NCBI GenBank assembly: GCA_017934545.1
Contig: JAGBJI010000012.1
Location: 56,131-120,130, forward strand
From: Bacteroidales bacterium
GTDB taxonomy: Bacteria; Bacteroidota; Bacteroidia; Bacteroidales; P3
Length of the DNA stretch: 64,000 nucleotides
Direction of reading: 5' to 3'
Shown here: one piece after another, positions 1 through 8,291 of the stretch
Layout of the letters: every line of letters starts with the position of its first letter
Position numbering within the stretch: position 1 is the first letter of the stretch
Notes under the pieces: generated by a model
What the model saw: only the letters and a program-made list of their open reading frames with translations
The model's database searches: none
Told to the model about the DNA's origin: nothing
Made by a program: the position numbers and the translations under genes

Positions 1-1
1 C

Positions 2-331
2 AATTCCGATGCCGTCAAAACCAGTGCAGGAGCGTTGTTGAGAATACCTGTATGCAAATCATCCAACACCAAAACCACGCTCAATTTTTTGCGTCAAAGC
101 GGTATAAAACTTTACTCTGCAAGCGAGAAAGCAAATCTTCTTTACACCCAAGCCGACATGCGTGAACCTTTGTGTCTGATTATGGGAGCGGAAGACAAAG
201 GCGTGAGCAAGGAAGCAATAAAGATGTCGGACGCTTTAGTGAAAATACCGATGAACGGCGACATCGAATCTCTGAATGTGTCAGTTGCTGCAGGTGTGTT
301 GATTTACGAAGTCATCAGACAAAGAAATTAA
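2..331 (+). CDS. rlmB: 23S rRNA 2'-O-methyltransferase, SpoU/TrmH family (RlmB-like), 3' part
   Basis: The reading frame is open from base 2 and the 5' end lies outside the window, so only the last 109 residues are present. They carry the C-terminal SPOUT (alpha/beta-knot) signatures: NSDAVKTSAGAL near the left edge, LIMGAEDKGVS (SAM-binding motif 2) and IPMNGDIESLNVSVAAG (motif 3), in the order expected for RlmB/TrmH proteins. RlmB methylates the ribose of G2251 in the 23S rRNA peptidyl-transferase loop using S-adenosylmethionine. The family is certain; the exact target (RlmB or a paralogue) is inferred from the NSDAVKTSAGAL block. A CATATG array follows 70 bp after the stop. Confidence 0.85.
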   Translation, partial: NSDAVKTSAGALLRIPVCKSSNTKTTLNFLRQSGIKLYSASEKANLLYTQADMREPLCLIMGAEDKGVSKEAIKMSDALVKIPMNGDIESLNVSVAAGVLIYEVIRQRN

Positions 332-399
332 ACTTTACTCAACGGTCGGTCACTGCATTTAAGCATACACTCTCTTATATAAATTCAGAAAACAGTTTG

Positions 400-486
400 A
401 AAAAACATATGTATTTTTTCAAAAAAACATATGAATTTTAATCAAAAAACATATGTTTTTCGTTTCAAAAACATATGTTTTTTGAT
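400..486. repeat. 22-bp-phased CATATG array (locus A)
   Basis: Four A-tract/CATATG/T-tract modules have CATATG at 406, 428, 450 and 472, exactly 22 bp apart. The array is flanked by TTCAGAAAA (384-392) and TTTTCCGAAAA (492-502), placed nearly symmetrically about 441.5. It lies in the convergent space between rlmB and lpxA. About 64 bp are almost identical to the array at 31650-31740. Confidence 0.9.
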
Positions 487-522
487 TTTTCTTTTCCGAA
501 AACAATTCTCTTTTTTAAGTAA

Positions 523-570
523 ATAAAAAATCCTTTTCGGATTTTTTGGCTTTGTTTTCCGAAAAGGATT
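523..570 (-). terminator. Intrinsic terminator of lpxC/fabZ-lpxA
   Basis: The inverted repeat AATCCTTTTCGG (529-540) / CCGAAAAGGATT (559-570) is followed on the minus strand by a T-run (A-run on plus, 523-530). It sits about 25 bp past the lpxA stop. Confidence 0.75.
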
Positions 571-593
571 GGAATTAAAACTTATTATTGTGA

Positions 594-1367
594 TTAATTG
601 TAACCTTTTATCAAACCGCGGTCTGCACGCTCTATGAACGTTGCTATAATATTGGTGTATTTATTCTGTTTTCTTGCTTTTATCTCTTCCAATGCACGCG
701 AATAAGTGTAGCCGCATTGGAATACGGTGTGATAAATATCGTGTATTTCGTTGATGTCTTCCTGCGAAAAGCCTCTTCGGTGCAATCCTACGGAGTTGAT
801 ACCGCAATACGATGCGGGTTGTCTGCCCACTTTTATATAAGGAGGGACGTCTTTGTCCAACAAAGTTCCGCCCGACAGCATTGCGTGCTGACCGACATGC
901 ACAAATTGGTGTATGGCAGTAAGTCCGCCCGTAAGCACGAAGTCTTCTATTTCTATATGTCCTGCAAGTGTCGTGTTATTTGCCAGAACACAATGGTTGC
1001 CGATGACACAATCGTGGGCTATATGGGAGTATGCCATTATCAGATTGTCCGACCCGATGCGTGTGGTGCCGCGTGCAGCCGTACCTCTGTTGATTGTAAC
1101 GTATTCCCTTATAGTGTTGTTGTTACCGATTTCAACGGTTGTGTATTCATTGTCAAATTTCAAATCCTGCGGAACTGCGGCTATGCTCGCACCAGGGAAT
1201 ATTCTGCAATTATTTCCTATTCTTGCTCCGGGAAAAATAACGGCTCCGCTTCCTATATAACAATTGTCCCCTATCACTACATCGTTGTGAATAACTGCAA
1301 ACGGTTCTATCTGCACGTTTTTGCCTATCTGTGCTTGAGGGTTAAGTACATAAAGCTGATTGTTCAT
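594..1367 (-). CDS. lpxA: Acyl-[ACP]--UDP-N-acetylglucosamine O-acyltransferase
   Basis: First step of lipid A synthesis: transfers a 3-hydroxyacyl chain from acyl carrier protein to the 3-OH of UDP-GlcNAc in the cytoplasm. The 257-residue product has the usual LpxA length. The N-terminal ~190 residues are hexapeptide repeats forming a left-handed beta helix (for example IGDNCYIGSGAVI, IGNNCRIFPGASI). The segment MAYSHIAHDCVIG holds the catalytic His, and a short C-terminal helical domain ends the protein. The gene is 31 bp downstream of lpxC/fabZ on the same strand and is almost certainly co-transcribed, as in other Bacteroidota. A terminator follows at 523-570. Confidence 0.96.
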   Translation of the reverse strand: MNNQLYVLNPQAQIGKNVQIEPFAVIHNDVVIGDNCYIGSGAVIFPGARIGNNCRIFPGASIAAVPQDLKFDNEYTTVEIGNNNTIREYVTINRGTAARGTTRIGSDNLIMAYSHIAHDCVIGNHCVLANNTTLAGHIEIEDFVLTGGLTAIHQFVHVGQHAMLSGGTLLDKDVPPYIKVGRQPASYCGINSVGLHRRGFSQEDINEIHDIYHTVFQCGYTYSRALEEIKARKQNKYTNIIATFIERADRGLIKGYN

Positions 1368-1398
1368 ATTTTTTATTTTTTGGATTGTCTTTTCTTCC

Positions 1399-2781
1399 TT
1401 ATGCTTTGCTGACCATAGCCATCATTGTTGCCTCTACGCAGATTTTATTTCCCACATAAGCCGTACCTTTCATACGTACTATGCCGCGGCGTATAGGTTC
1501 GGTTTGCACAACTTTCAACAACAACGTGTCACCCGGTACAACTTTGTTACGGAATTTCACCTCTTCAAATTTCATAAAGTAGGTGTTGTACTTTTCGTCC
1601 GGTTTTGCATCTTTCAAAACAAGCATTCCGCCTGTTTGACCCAACGCTTCCACGATAAGAACGCCCGGCATAACGGGTTCTTCGGGGAAATGACCGTTGA
1701 AAAAGTCCTCATTGCCCGTAACGTTTTTCAATCCCACCACATAATCCGTGCCGACTTCCGTAATTTTGTCTATCATCAGCATAGGGAAACGGTGAGGCAG
1801 TCTTTTCTTTATCTCACATATGTCAAAGACAGGTTCTTTGTTCGGGTCGTAAACCGGAACGGAATCTATTGTATTCATACTGTTTTTTATTAATTTTGCG
1901 AAATTCGTGTTTGATTTGTGACCCGGCCTCAATATAATAAACTCTCCTTTTATGTTTTTTGCCGCAAGCGATATATCGCCTACGAAATCCAAAAGTTTAT
2001 GTCTTGCCGGCTCGTTCGGATATTGCAACTTAACGGTGTTCAACACACCATGCTCGGTATGGATATCCTCTTTGTTTTTGTTGAAAAACTTTCCGATTTT
2101 ATCAGCCGTCGCATCGTCAATAGGTTTGTCTGCAAAAACGATGGCATTTGCCAAATCGCCGCCTTTTATCAAGTTGTTATCCAACAAAAATGCTATCTCC
2201 GAAAGAAAGACAAAGGTTCTGCATGAAGCAAAATCTGAATTGAACGCCTGCAATCCGTCCATTTCCGCCATCTGTGTTCCGATTAAATCGGAATTGAAAC
2301 TGATTGTTGATTTTACGGAAAAGTTTTCGGAAGGCAAGGCTATATATTCCGTCATTTTATCTTCCGATATATAATGGTACGGAACCTTTATTTCAAGGTA
2401 TTGTTTTTCTTCTGAAAGTTCTTTTACACCTGCCTGTTCTATCAGCTGCACCCAATACTTGGCACTTCCGTCCAATATGGGCAACTCGCCGCAGTTGACC
2501 TCAATCCGCAAGTTGTCTATACCACTGGCAAACAATGCTGCAAGACAATGTTCAACCGTTGCAACGGTAGCATTGTTTTGAGTCAAAGAAGTACCACGCG
2601 AAGTGTCGGAAACATTCTCCGCAACGGCTTGTATTACAGGTTGGTTTTCAAGGTCGGTACGTACAAAATAAATACCTTCGCCGTCCTTTGCAGGCACCAG
2701 AGTTACATTGGACAGTTGCCCTGTATGCAATCCCCTGCCTTCAATATTCACTGTATTATTGAGTGTTCGTTGTCTGTCCAT
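1399..2781 (-). CDS. lpxC/fabZ: Bifunctional UDP-3-O-acyl-GlcNAc deacetylase / 3-hydroxyacyl-ACP dehydratase
   Basis: A 460-residue fusion. Residues ~1-300 are the Zn-dependent deacetylase LpxC, the committed step of lipid A synthesis: VEHCLAAL and RHKLLD supply the zinc ligands and RPGHKSN the catalytic His. Residues ~315-460 are FabZ, a hot-dog-fold dehydratase of fatty acid synthesis: HRFPMLMIDK and GHFPEEPVMPG hold the active-site His and Glu. The fusion is characteristic of Bacteroidota and couples two pathways that compete for hydroxyacyl-ACP. The reading frame is open 92 codons further upstream, but ATG at 2781 was chosen because LpxC homology starts there (MDRQRTLNNTV) and a promoter lies at 2791-2820, inside the apparent extension. 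lpxA follows after 31 bp. Confidence 0.97.
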   Translation of the reverse strand: MDRQRTLNNTVNIEGRGLHTGQLSNVTLVPAKDGEGIYFVRTDLENQPVIQAVAENVSDTSRGTSLTQNNATVATVEHCLAALFASGIDNLRIEVNCGELPILDGSAKYWVQLIEQAGVKELSEEKQYLEIKVPYHYISEDKMTEYIALPSENFSVKSTISFNSDLIGTQMAEMDGLQAFNSDFASCRTFVFLSEIAFLLDNNLIKGGDLANAIVFADKPIDDATADKIGKFFNKNKEDIHTEHGVLNTVKLQYPNEPARHKLLDFVGDISLAAKNIKGEFIILRPGHKSNTNFAKLIKNSMNTIDSVPVYDPNKEPVFDICEIKKRLPHRFPMLMIDKITEVGTDYVVGLKNVTGNEDFFNGHFPEEPVMPGVLIVEALGQTGGMLVLKDAKPDEKYNTYFMKFEEVKFRNKVVPGDTLLLKVVQTEPIRRGIVRMKGTAYVGNKICVEATMMAMVSKA

Positions 2782-2790
2782 ATTAGTTTG

Positions 2791-2820
2791 CAAAAGTACA
2801 TATTTTTTGCGGTATGGCAA
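2791..2820 (-). promoter_or_regulatory. Bacteroidota-type promoter of lpxC/fabZ
   Basis: On the minus strand TTG (2818-2820), 19 bp, then TACTTTTG (2791-2798) matches the TTG-N19-TAnnTTTG consensus. The -7 box ends only nine bases before the ATG at 2781, so the leader must be only a few nucleotides. Confidence 0.75.
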
Positions 2821-2895
2821 AGATTTTGATAATACTTTTTTAGTCTGCAAGTAAAAAAAACAGGTAAAAAAGTCTGTTAAATAAATTTTTATAAT

Positions 2896-2903
2896 TATTT
2901 TTG
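2896..2903 (+). promoter_or_regulatory. -7 box before the small secreted protein
   Basis: TATTTTTG followed by C fits TAnnTTTG, 28 bp before the ATG at 2932. No good TTG is at the expected -33 position, so this is a partial match. Confidence 0.45.
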
Positions 2904-2931
2904 CAAAGTAAAAAGACAAAATCTCACTGAT

Positions 2932-3378
2932 ATGAAAAAGGTATTTGCAATAATGATGCTGTGTTTGTTCGGCATTAATCTTTATTCCCAGCAAAGCAAA
3001 GCGTGGTATCCTGCTTATTTTTCCAAAGATTACGCAGTGGTTGCAGTCAATGCACACACTACGGACGAAGAACTGCTGAAAATAAGAAAGGATATACTCA
3101 AATACACCTCTATCAGGTTCACCAATTTTGACGTCATACGGTCTGCAAACGGCGACATTTATTTTTTGTCCATGGAAGTTGACTGCCGTGACGGTTACAG
3201 CGGCAAAATATCACATGCCTTTGAACCGGGCGACACCACATACTACGGTTTCGTACGCGATTTTTCGCTCAACACATATAAAAAACCGTTCTTCATTGGC
3301 AATCTTTGTTCGCCTTATTCGGGCATCAACCACGTTGAAGAATATATCTTAAACAAGCAAAAAGAAGAGGAACAATAA
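2932..3378 (+). CDS. Small secreted protein of unknown function
   Basis: 148 residues beginning with a signal peptide (MKKVFAIMMLCLFGINLYSQ, cleavage likely just before or after the Gln pair), so exported to the periplasm or cell surface. The mature part is mixed alpha/beta, has two Cys (in VDCRDGYSGK and NLCSPYSG) and ends in the charged tail KQKEEEQ. I recognise no family. It is transcribed divergently from lpxC/fabZ, with a 150 bp space shared by both promoters, and ends before the palindromic array at 3421-3541. Its presence next to lipid A genes may be incidental. Confidence 0.75.
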   Translation: MKKVFAIMMLCLFGINLYSQQSKAWYPAYFSKDYAVVAVNAHTTDEELLKIRKDILKYTSIRFTNFDVIRSANGDIYFLSMEVDCRDGYSGKISHAFEPGDTTYYGFVRDFSLNTYKKPFFIGNLCSPYSGINHVEEYILNKQKEEEQ

Positions 3379-3420
3379 TTTTTTTTGAAAACAATACATC
3401 CGATTCTGATTCGGCTTTTG

Positions 3421-3541
3421 CCGATTCAGAAAACAATCTTAAAAAAATAGGTTTTTTGTAGTAAAAAACCTATTTTTTTGATGCAAAAAACCTATTTTTT
3501 TTCAAACTCTTTTCAGAAAAGGCAAAATTGTATTCTGAATC
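3421..3541. repeat. 22-bp-phased TAGG/CCTA array in a long palindrome (locus D)
   Basis: A-tract/core/T-tract modules have TAGG at 3448 and its complement CCTA at 3469 and 3491 (centres 21 and 22 bp apart). The outer arms GATTCAGAA (3423-3431) and TTCTGAATC (3533-3541) are mirror-placed about 3482. That axis predicts a fourth module near 3514, where a degenerate A/T module stands. The array lies between convergent genes. Confidence 0.85.
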
Positions 3542-3603
3542 TACGGCGGTGTTCTCTGAATTTACCGACACAATATCCGTATTCCGCACCGTCATACACA
3601 CAC

Positions 3604-3634
3604 AAAAAAAGGGCATCTTTAGAACAAGATGCCC
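3604..3634 (-). terminator. Intrinsic terminator of the hydrogenase operon
   Basis: GGGCATCTT (3611-3619), a 6-nt loop and AAGATGCCC (3626-3634) are followed on the minus strand by seven T (A-run 3604-3610). It stands about 30 bp past the hydC stop. Confidence 0.9.
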
Positions 3635-3664
3635 CTTAAAAAAAAACATTGTTATGAAAAAATA

Positions 3665-4144
3665 TCAACGTTGATATTCTGCGATGATGTCTTTAACCTG
3701 GTCGGTTGTTATTCTTCCGTACACTTTGTCGCCTACCAATGCAACGGGAGCAAGTCCGCATGCACCCACGCAACGCAAACAGTTGATGGAGAATTTTCCG
3801 TCAGGCGTAGTTTCGCCGATATTGATACCCAATTGACGTTTGAATTCGTCCAAAATCTTTTCGCTTCCGCGTACATAACATGCCGTTCCCAAACATACGC
3901 TTATAGGATGTTCGCCTTTAGGTAACATTGTGAAGAATGAATAAAAGGTTACTATTCCGTATATATGTGCGGCACTGACATGGATTTGTTCTGCGATTAA
4001 CTCCTGTACCTCTGCCGGTAAATAGCCGAAAGTGTTCTGCACTTCGTGCAGGATATTTATCGCTTCCCCAGCTTTGTTGCCGTGAGCGGCACAAATATCC
4101 TTTATCTTTTGTATTTTATTGTCGTCCAATTTTACTTTTGCCAT
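3665..4144 (-). CDS. hydC: NAD-linked [FeFe] hydrogenase, NuoE-like [2Fe-2S] subunit
   Basis: 159 residues, homologous to complex I NuoE and to HydC/HndA of multimeric [FeFe] hydrogenases. An N-terminal helical part (residues 1-75) precedes a thioredoxin-like domain with the four ligands of one [2Fe-2S] cluster: CLGTAC and, about 35 residues later, CLRCVGAC. This subunit passes electrons between the HydB flavin and the rest of the complex. It is the last gene of the operon, 30 bp after hydA, followed by a strong terminator. Known complexes of this design are often electron-bifurcating (NADH plus reduced ferredoxin to H2); whether this one bifurcates cannot be read from sequence. Confidence 0.93.
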   Translation of the reverse strand: MAKVKLDDNKIQKIKDICAAHGNKAGEAINILHEVQNTFGYLPAEVQELIAEQIHVSAAHIYGIVTFYSFFTMLPKGEHPISVCLGTACYVRGSEKILDEFKRQLGINIGETTPDGKFSINCLRCVGACGLAPVALVGDKVYGRITTDQVKDIIAEYQR

Positions 4145-4174
4145 TTTTGTAAACGTTTTAAAAGTTAAACAATC

Positions 4175-5953
4175 TTATTCCTTAACAAATTCAACCTTAT
4201 CCGACTTGTCAAAATAGTGCGTGTGAAGCAAGTGATGCGATTTCTCTCCGCACGGTTCGCCCAAGTATTCTTTGTAAAGTTGTTGGATATAAGGATTTTC
4301 GTGCGATTTACGCAAAGGTTTGTCCTTATCTTCTTCGTAAATGGCTGCAAAACGTCTTTCAACTTTAGAGAAATCGCCGTGATGGTAAGGTTGACCTGCT
4401 CCTCCTACACATCCGCCCGGACAAGCCATGACTTCAATAGCGTGGAAGAACTCTTTGCCCTCTTTAACCTTATCCAAAAGTTTGCGGGCATTGCCCAAAC
4501 CGTGTGCAATTCCTATATGGATAGGCGTTCCGTTGAAATCAACCGTTGCTTCCCTTACTCCGTCCATACCTCTCAACTCATTGAAATCAACTTTCTCCAA
4601 TGTTTTGCCTGTAAACAACTCATAAGCGGTACGTGTTGCAGCTTCTATAACGCCGCCCGTAGCTCCGAAGATAACAGCGGCTCCCGTACTTTCACCAAGC
4701 GGCTTGTCAAAGTCTTCTTCAGGCAATGAGTTGAAGTCAATGTTGAATTGTTTGATGAGTTCCGCCAACTCACGCGTGGTAAGCGAGTAATCAACGTCAG
4801 GGTTGCCGTCGGTTTTGAACTCATCTCTTTGACATTCAAATTTCTTTGCAACACAAGGCATGATACTTACAACAACCATGTCCTCACGTTTTATTCCGAG
4901 TTTTTCAACCCAATAACTCTTTGCCACGGCTCCGAACATCTGCATAGGAGATTTTGCAGTGGACGGAATATCCAACATATCAGGGTAATAAGTTTCAAAG
5001 AAGTTTACCCAACCCGGACAACATGAAGTCATAATCGGCAATTTCACCGACTTATCTCCTTTTATATATTTGTCAATACGTCCCAACATCTCCGTACCTT
5101 CTTCCATTATGGTAAGGTCTGCCGCAAAGTCAGTATCAAATACATAATCAAATCCTATTCTTCTAAGTGCTGCAGCCATCTTACCCGTAACTCTTGTTCC
5201 AGGAGTCAGACCGAACTCTTCGCCGATAGCCACACGGACTGCAGGAGCGGTCTGTACGACAACGGTTTTCTTCGGGTCATTCAAAGCATTGATAACTTGA
5301 CGGGTATGGTCTACCTCTGCCAATGCTCCGACAGGACAAGCCTGAACGCATTGTCCGCACATAACGCAAGGAGATTTTGCAAGGTCTTGCTCAAATGCCG
5401 TTGCAACCACAGCCATAAATCCTCTGTTAACTGCAGACAACGCTCCTACTGTCTGCAATTTATTACATACCGTTTCGCAACGGCGGCACATTATACATTT
5501 GTTAACATCCCTTATAATGGCAGGCGATAAATCTTTTCTGTATGTAGATTGCTCTCCCTTGAAAGTAATATCTCTTATACCCAGTTCCTGTGCCAATGTC
5601 TGCAATTCGCACTTTCCGCTCTTGGCACAAGTAAGGCATGATGCAGGGTGGTCGCTGAGCATAAGCTCCACTACAGTTCTTCTTGCATTGACTACTTTCA
5701 ATGAATGCGTCTTAACAACCATTCCCTCGGATACATTGGTTGCGCAGGCAGGAGCTAAATTGCCTTTGCCCTCTACTTCAACCACGCAAACACGGCAGCA
5801 TCCGGGCTTATTTTCTATGCCTTGTCCTTTAAGTTCATAATAACATAATGTAGGTATTTTAATTCCTATCGATGCGGCTGCTTTTAATATTGTAGTACCT
5901 TTAGCAACCTGTACCTGTTTGTTATCTATCGTTAAATTTACTAATTGTTCCAT
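4175..5953 (-). CDS. hydA: [FeFe] hydrogenase catalytic subunit
   Basis: 592 residues with the full modular layout: an N-terminal plant-type [2Fe-2S] domain (PGCCRVCVVEVEG), a His/Cys [4Fe-4S] motif (DHPASCLTCAKSGKCELQ), two [4Fe-4S] clusters (CIMCRRCETVC, CVMCGQCVQACP), then the H-cluster domain with the three canonical motifs TSCCPGW, MPCVAKKFE and EVMACPGGCVGGAGQP. All H-cluster cysteines and the proton-relay Cys are present, so it should be active; maturation genes hydEFG are not in the window. ATG 5953 was chosen over the in-frame TTG at 5959 because AGGAGG lies 9 bases before it, an unusually good Shine-Dalgarno for this phylum. It lies 18 bp after hydB. Confidence 0.97.
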   Translation of the reverse strand: MEQLVNLTIDNKQVQVAKGTTILKAAASIGIKIPTLCYYELKGQGIENKPGCCRVCVVEVEGKGNLAPACATNVSEGMVVKTHSLKVVNARRTVVELMLSDHPASCLTCAKSGKCELQTLAQELGIRDITFKGEQSTYRKDLSPAIIRDVNKCIMCRRCETVCNKLQTVGALSAVNRGFMAVVATAFEQDLAKSPCVMCGQCVQACPVGALAEVDHTRQVINALNDPKKTVVVQTAPAVRVAIGEEFGLTPGTRVTGKMAAALRRIGFDYVFDTDFAADLTIMEEGTEMLGRIDKYIKGDKSVKLPIMTSCCPGWVNFFETYYPDMLDIPSTAKSPMQMFGAVAKSYWVEKLGIKREDMVVVSIMPCVAKKFECQRDEFKTDGNPDVDYSLTTRELAELIKQFNIDFNSLPEEDFDKPLGESTGAAVIFGATGGVIEAATRTAYELFTGKTLEKVDFNELRGMDGVREATVDFNGTPIHIGIAHGLGNARKLLDKVKEGKEFFHAIEVMACPGGCVGGAGQPYHHGDFSKVERRFAAIYEEDKDKPLRKSHENPYIQQLYKEYLGEPCGEKSHHLLHTHYFDKSDKVEFVKE

Positions 5954-5971
5954 TTTCAATATCCTCCTACA

Positions 5972-7765
5972 TTATTTTATACTGATTGCACCGAATTTAC
6001 ATTTCTCCATACAAGTACCGCATTTTATGCAGGCTTCTTGGTTTATTTGGTGGGCTTGCTTCTTTTCTCCCTTAATTGCATTTACCGGACAGTTTCTTGC
6101 ACAAGCCGTACATCCGACACAAACCTCTGGATTTATTTCATATTTCATTAAAGCCTTACAAACACCTGCGCGGCATTTGTGTTCCTTTACGTGTTCTACG
6201 TATTCGTCCCAGAAATTATCCAATGTGGACAGCACAGGATTAGGAGAACTTTGACCAAGTCCGCAAAGAGATGTATCTTTGATGACATGGGACAAATTTC
6301 TTAAGTTATCCAAGTCTTCCATTGAGCCTTTTCCTTGGGTAATTTTATCCAAAAGTTCGTACAAACGCTTGTTACCTATACGACAAGGAGTACACTTTCC
6401 GCAAGATTCCTCAACGGTGAAATCCAAATAAAACTTAGCGATGGAAACCATACAAGAACTTTCGTCCATTATAACCATACCGCCAGACCCCATCATACTG
6501 CCTGCGTCGGATAAACTCTTGTAATCTATAGGTATGTCTAGGTGTTTTTCCGTTAAACATCCGCCCGAAGGACCTCCCGTTTGGATGGCTTTGAATTTCT
6601 TATCGCCTTTCATTCCTCCGCCTATCTCGTAGATAATCTCGCGGAGAGTTATTCCCATAGGAACTTCTATCAAACCTACATTTTTTATCTGTCCTGCAAG
6701 AGCGAAAACCTTTGTACCTTTTGAGTTTTCCGTACCTATTGACGAAAACCAATCAGCACCTTTCAATATAATAGCGGGAACATTGGCGTAAGTTTCCACA
6801 TTGTTTACGTTTGTAGGCATTCCCAAATAACCTTTATCGCTTGTACGCGGCGGTTTCATAGTAGGTTCGCCTCTTAAACCTTCCATAGAATGGATAAGAG
6901 CCGTTGCTTCTCCGCAAACAAACGCTCCTGCCCCGTAACGGAGTTCTATGTCAAAGTTAAATCCCGTAGAGAAAATATCTTTACCCAACAATCCTTTCTC
7001 CCTTGCTTGGTCAAGTGCTATTTGCAAACGGTGTATTGCCAACGGATATTCGGCACGGATGTAAATAAGTCCTTTATCCGCTCCTACGGCATAGCCTGCT
7101 ATAGCCATGGCTTCCAAAACAGAGTGCGGGTCGCCCTCAAGTATACTTCTGTCCATAAACGCACCGGGGTCACCTTCGTCAGCATTGCAGACAATATATT
7201 TCTGTTCAGCTTTGGATTTAGCCGTTGCAGCCCATTTTCTTCCCGTAGGGAATCCTGCACCGCCTCTTCCGCTTAAACCCGATGCAGATACAATCTCAAT
7301 AACCTTTTCAGGCGTATATTCAGTCAAACATGTTGCAAGGGCTTTGTAACCGTCCAATGCAATATATTCTTCTATATTTTCAGGGTCAATTATTCCGCAG
7401 TTACGCAATGCTATGCGGACTTGCTTTTTATAAAAATCCGTATCCGTATCAAGCGGAGTTTTTTTGCCGTTGGACGGTTCCGTATAAAGCAAACGGTCAA
7501 CCGTCCTGCCCTTTATAATGTGTTCATAAACTATTTCCTTGGCATCTTCAGGTTGAACTTTTACATAGAAAACATTATCCGGCATTATTTTAATAATCGG
7601 ACCTGCCTCACAAAAACCAAAACATCCCGTCAAAACCACATTAACTTCATTCTCCAAACCCTCCTGTTGCAAATGGCTGCGAAGATTTGCTGCTATCTGC
7701 TCACTTTTTGAGGCTGAACATCCCGGTCCTCCGCAAACAAGGATGTGCATCTTATATTTAGTCAT
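5972..7765 (-). CDS. hydB: NAD-linked [FeFe] hydrogenase, NuoF-like flavin/NADH subunit
   Basis: 597 residues in three parts: an N-terminal thioredoxin-like [2Fe-2S] domain (CGGPGCSASKS, CFGFCEAGP), the NuoF core with the NADH/FMN glycine-rich motif GRGGAGFPTGRKW and the N3-type [4Fe-4S] motif ESCGKCTPCRIG, and a C-terminal 2x[4Fe-4S] ferredoxin domain (CVGCTACARNCP, CIKCGTCMEKCK). This is the HydB/HndC architecture: it binds NAD(H) and FMN and is the site of flavin-based electron transfer in bifurcating hydrogenases. It lies 40 bp after the hndB-like gene and 18 bp before hydA. ATG 7765 gives full alignment of the first domain. Confidence 0.96.
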   Translation of the reverse strand: MTKYKMHILVCGGPGCSASKSEQIAANLRSHLQQEGLENEVNVVLTGCFGFCEAGPIIKIMPDNVFYVKVQPEDAKEIVYEHIIKGRTVDRLLYTEPSNGKKTPLDTDTDFYKKQVRIALRNCGIIDPENIEEYIALDGYKALATCLTEYTPEKVIEIVSASGLSGRGGAGFPTGRKWAATAKSKAEQKYIVCNADEGDPGAFMDRSILEGDPHSVLEAMAIAGYAVGADKGLIYIRAEYPLAIHRLQIALDQAREKGLLGKDIFSTGFNFDIELRYGAGAFVCGEATALIHSMEGLRGEPTMKPPRTSDKGYLGMPTNVNNVETYANVPAIILKGADWFSSIGTENSKGTKVFALAGQIKNVGLIEVPMGITLREIIYEIGGGMKGDKKFKAIQTGGPSGGCLTEKHLDIPIDYKSLSDAGSMMGSGGMVIMDESSCMVSIAKFYLDFTVEESCGKCTPCRIGNKRLYELLDKITQGKGSMEDLDNLRNLSHVIKDTSLCGLGQSSPNPVLSTLDNFWDEYVEHVKEHKCRAGVCKALMKYEINPEVCVGCTACARNCPVNAIKGEKKQAHQINQEACIKCGTCMEKCKFGAISIK

Positions 7766-7805
7766 ATAAATATTTATATTAAGGTTAATAACTTCTTTAA
7801 GAAAT

Positions 7806-8147
7806 TTACGCTTTTAGGGTGTTTATAATAGCGTCTGCAGACTTCTTGTCAACATTTTCATATATTTTTGACTGTCCGTCAGGCATTATCACTTCAACAA
7901 CCACGGGCTGAAGGTTTCCCTCTGCAATAACTCCCGTCTGCGTGATGACTGCATTGACATTTTCTTTCTCTGTTTGATTGAGCATGTAGTCAAAAATTTC
8001 CTTTGCTCCTGCTGCTATTCCCGATGTCGCCATTGCGATTCTGATTTGCGGCAAACTCTTGTCAAAAGCTTCAACACGTGTTTTCATTGTTGCATATACA
8101 CGCTGTTTTACCGCCTGCAAATCAGCCAATGTTTTGATTTGTGCCAT
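7806..8147 (-). CDS. HndB-like thioredoxin-fold protein without cysteines
   Basis: 113 residues, first gene of the hydrogenase operon. Layout and motifs match the HndB-type [2Fe-2S] ferredoxin-like family: a helical N-terminus with LADLQAVKQ, then IAMATSGIAAGAKE, where the family usually has TCGIAAGA, then ITQTGVIAEGNLQPVVVEV, where it has TQTGC..C..P. All expected cluster-ligand Cys are replaced, and the whole protein has no Cys, so it cannot hold a [2Fe-2S] cluster by those residues. It may be a structural or regulatory subunit. A -7 box (TAAATTTG, 8198-8205 on the minus strand) gives a leader of about 45 nt. Family assignment is from motif memory. Confidence 0.8.
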   Translation of the reverse strand: MAQIKTLADLQAVKQRVYATMKTRVEAFDKSLPQIRIAMATSGIAAGAKEIFDYMLNQTEKENVNAVITQTGVIAEGNLQPVVVEVIMPDGQSKIYENVDKKSADAIINTLKA

Positions 8148-8197
8148 AATATATTATAATTTTGTTCCTTGTATACTTCTTTGTAAAAAAGATTGTG

Positions 8198-8205
8198 CAA
8201 ATTTA
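8198..8205 (-). promoter_or_regulatory. -7 box of the hydrogenase operon
   Basis: TAAATTTG on the minus strand followed by C fits TAnnTTTG; there is no TTG at the usual distance. It lies about 50 bp before the first start codon. Confidence 0.5.
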
Positions 8206-8291
8206 ATAATTCTTTTTCACATAGTCATAAAAAAAAGTTGATTTTTTTATGACTTTAAATCAATTCCTAACAAAACGGATTCACAAACTGA

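Noticed and set aside
1360-1893. Plus-strand open frame over lpxC/fabZ
   Set aside because: Antisense shadow of a gene with full motif support; Phe/Arg/His-rich product with no recognisable features.
2782-3057. N-terminal extension of LpxC/FabZ
   Set aside because: The extra 92 codons are low-complexity, contain the promoter and no LpxC homology.
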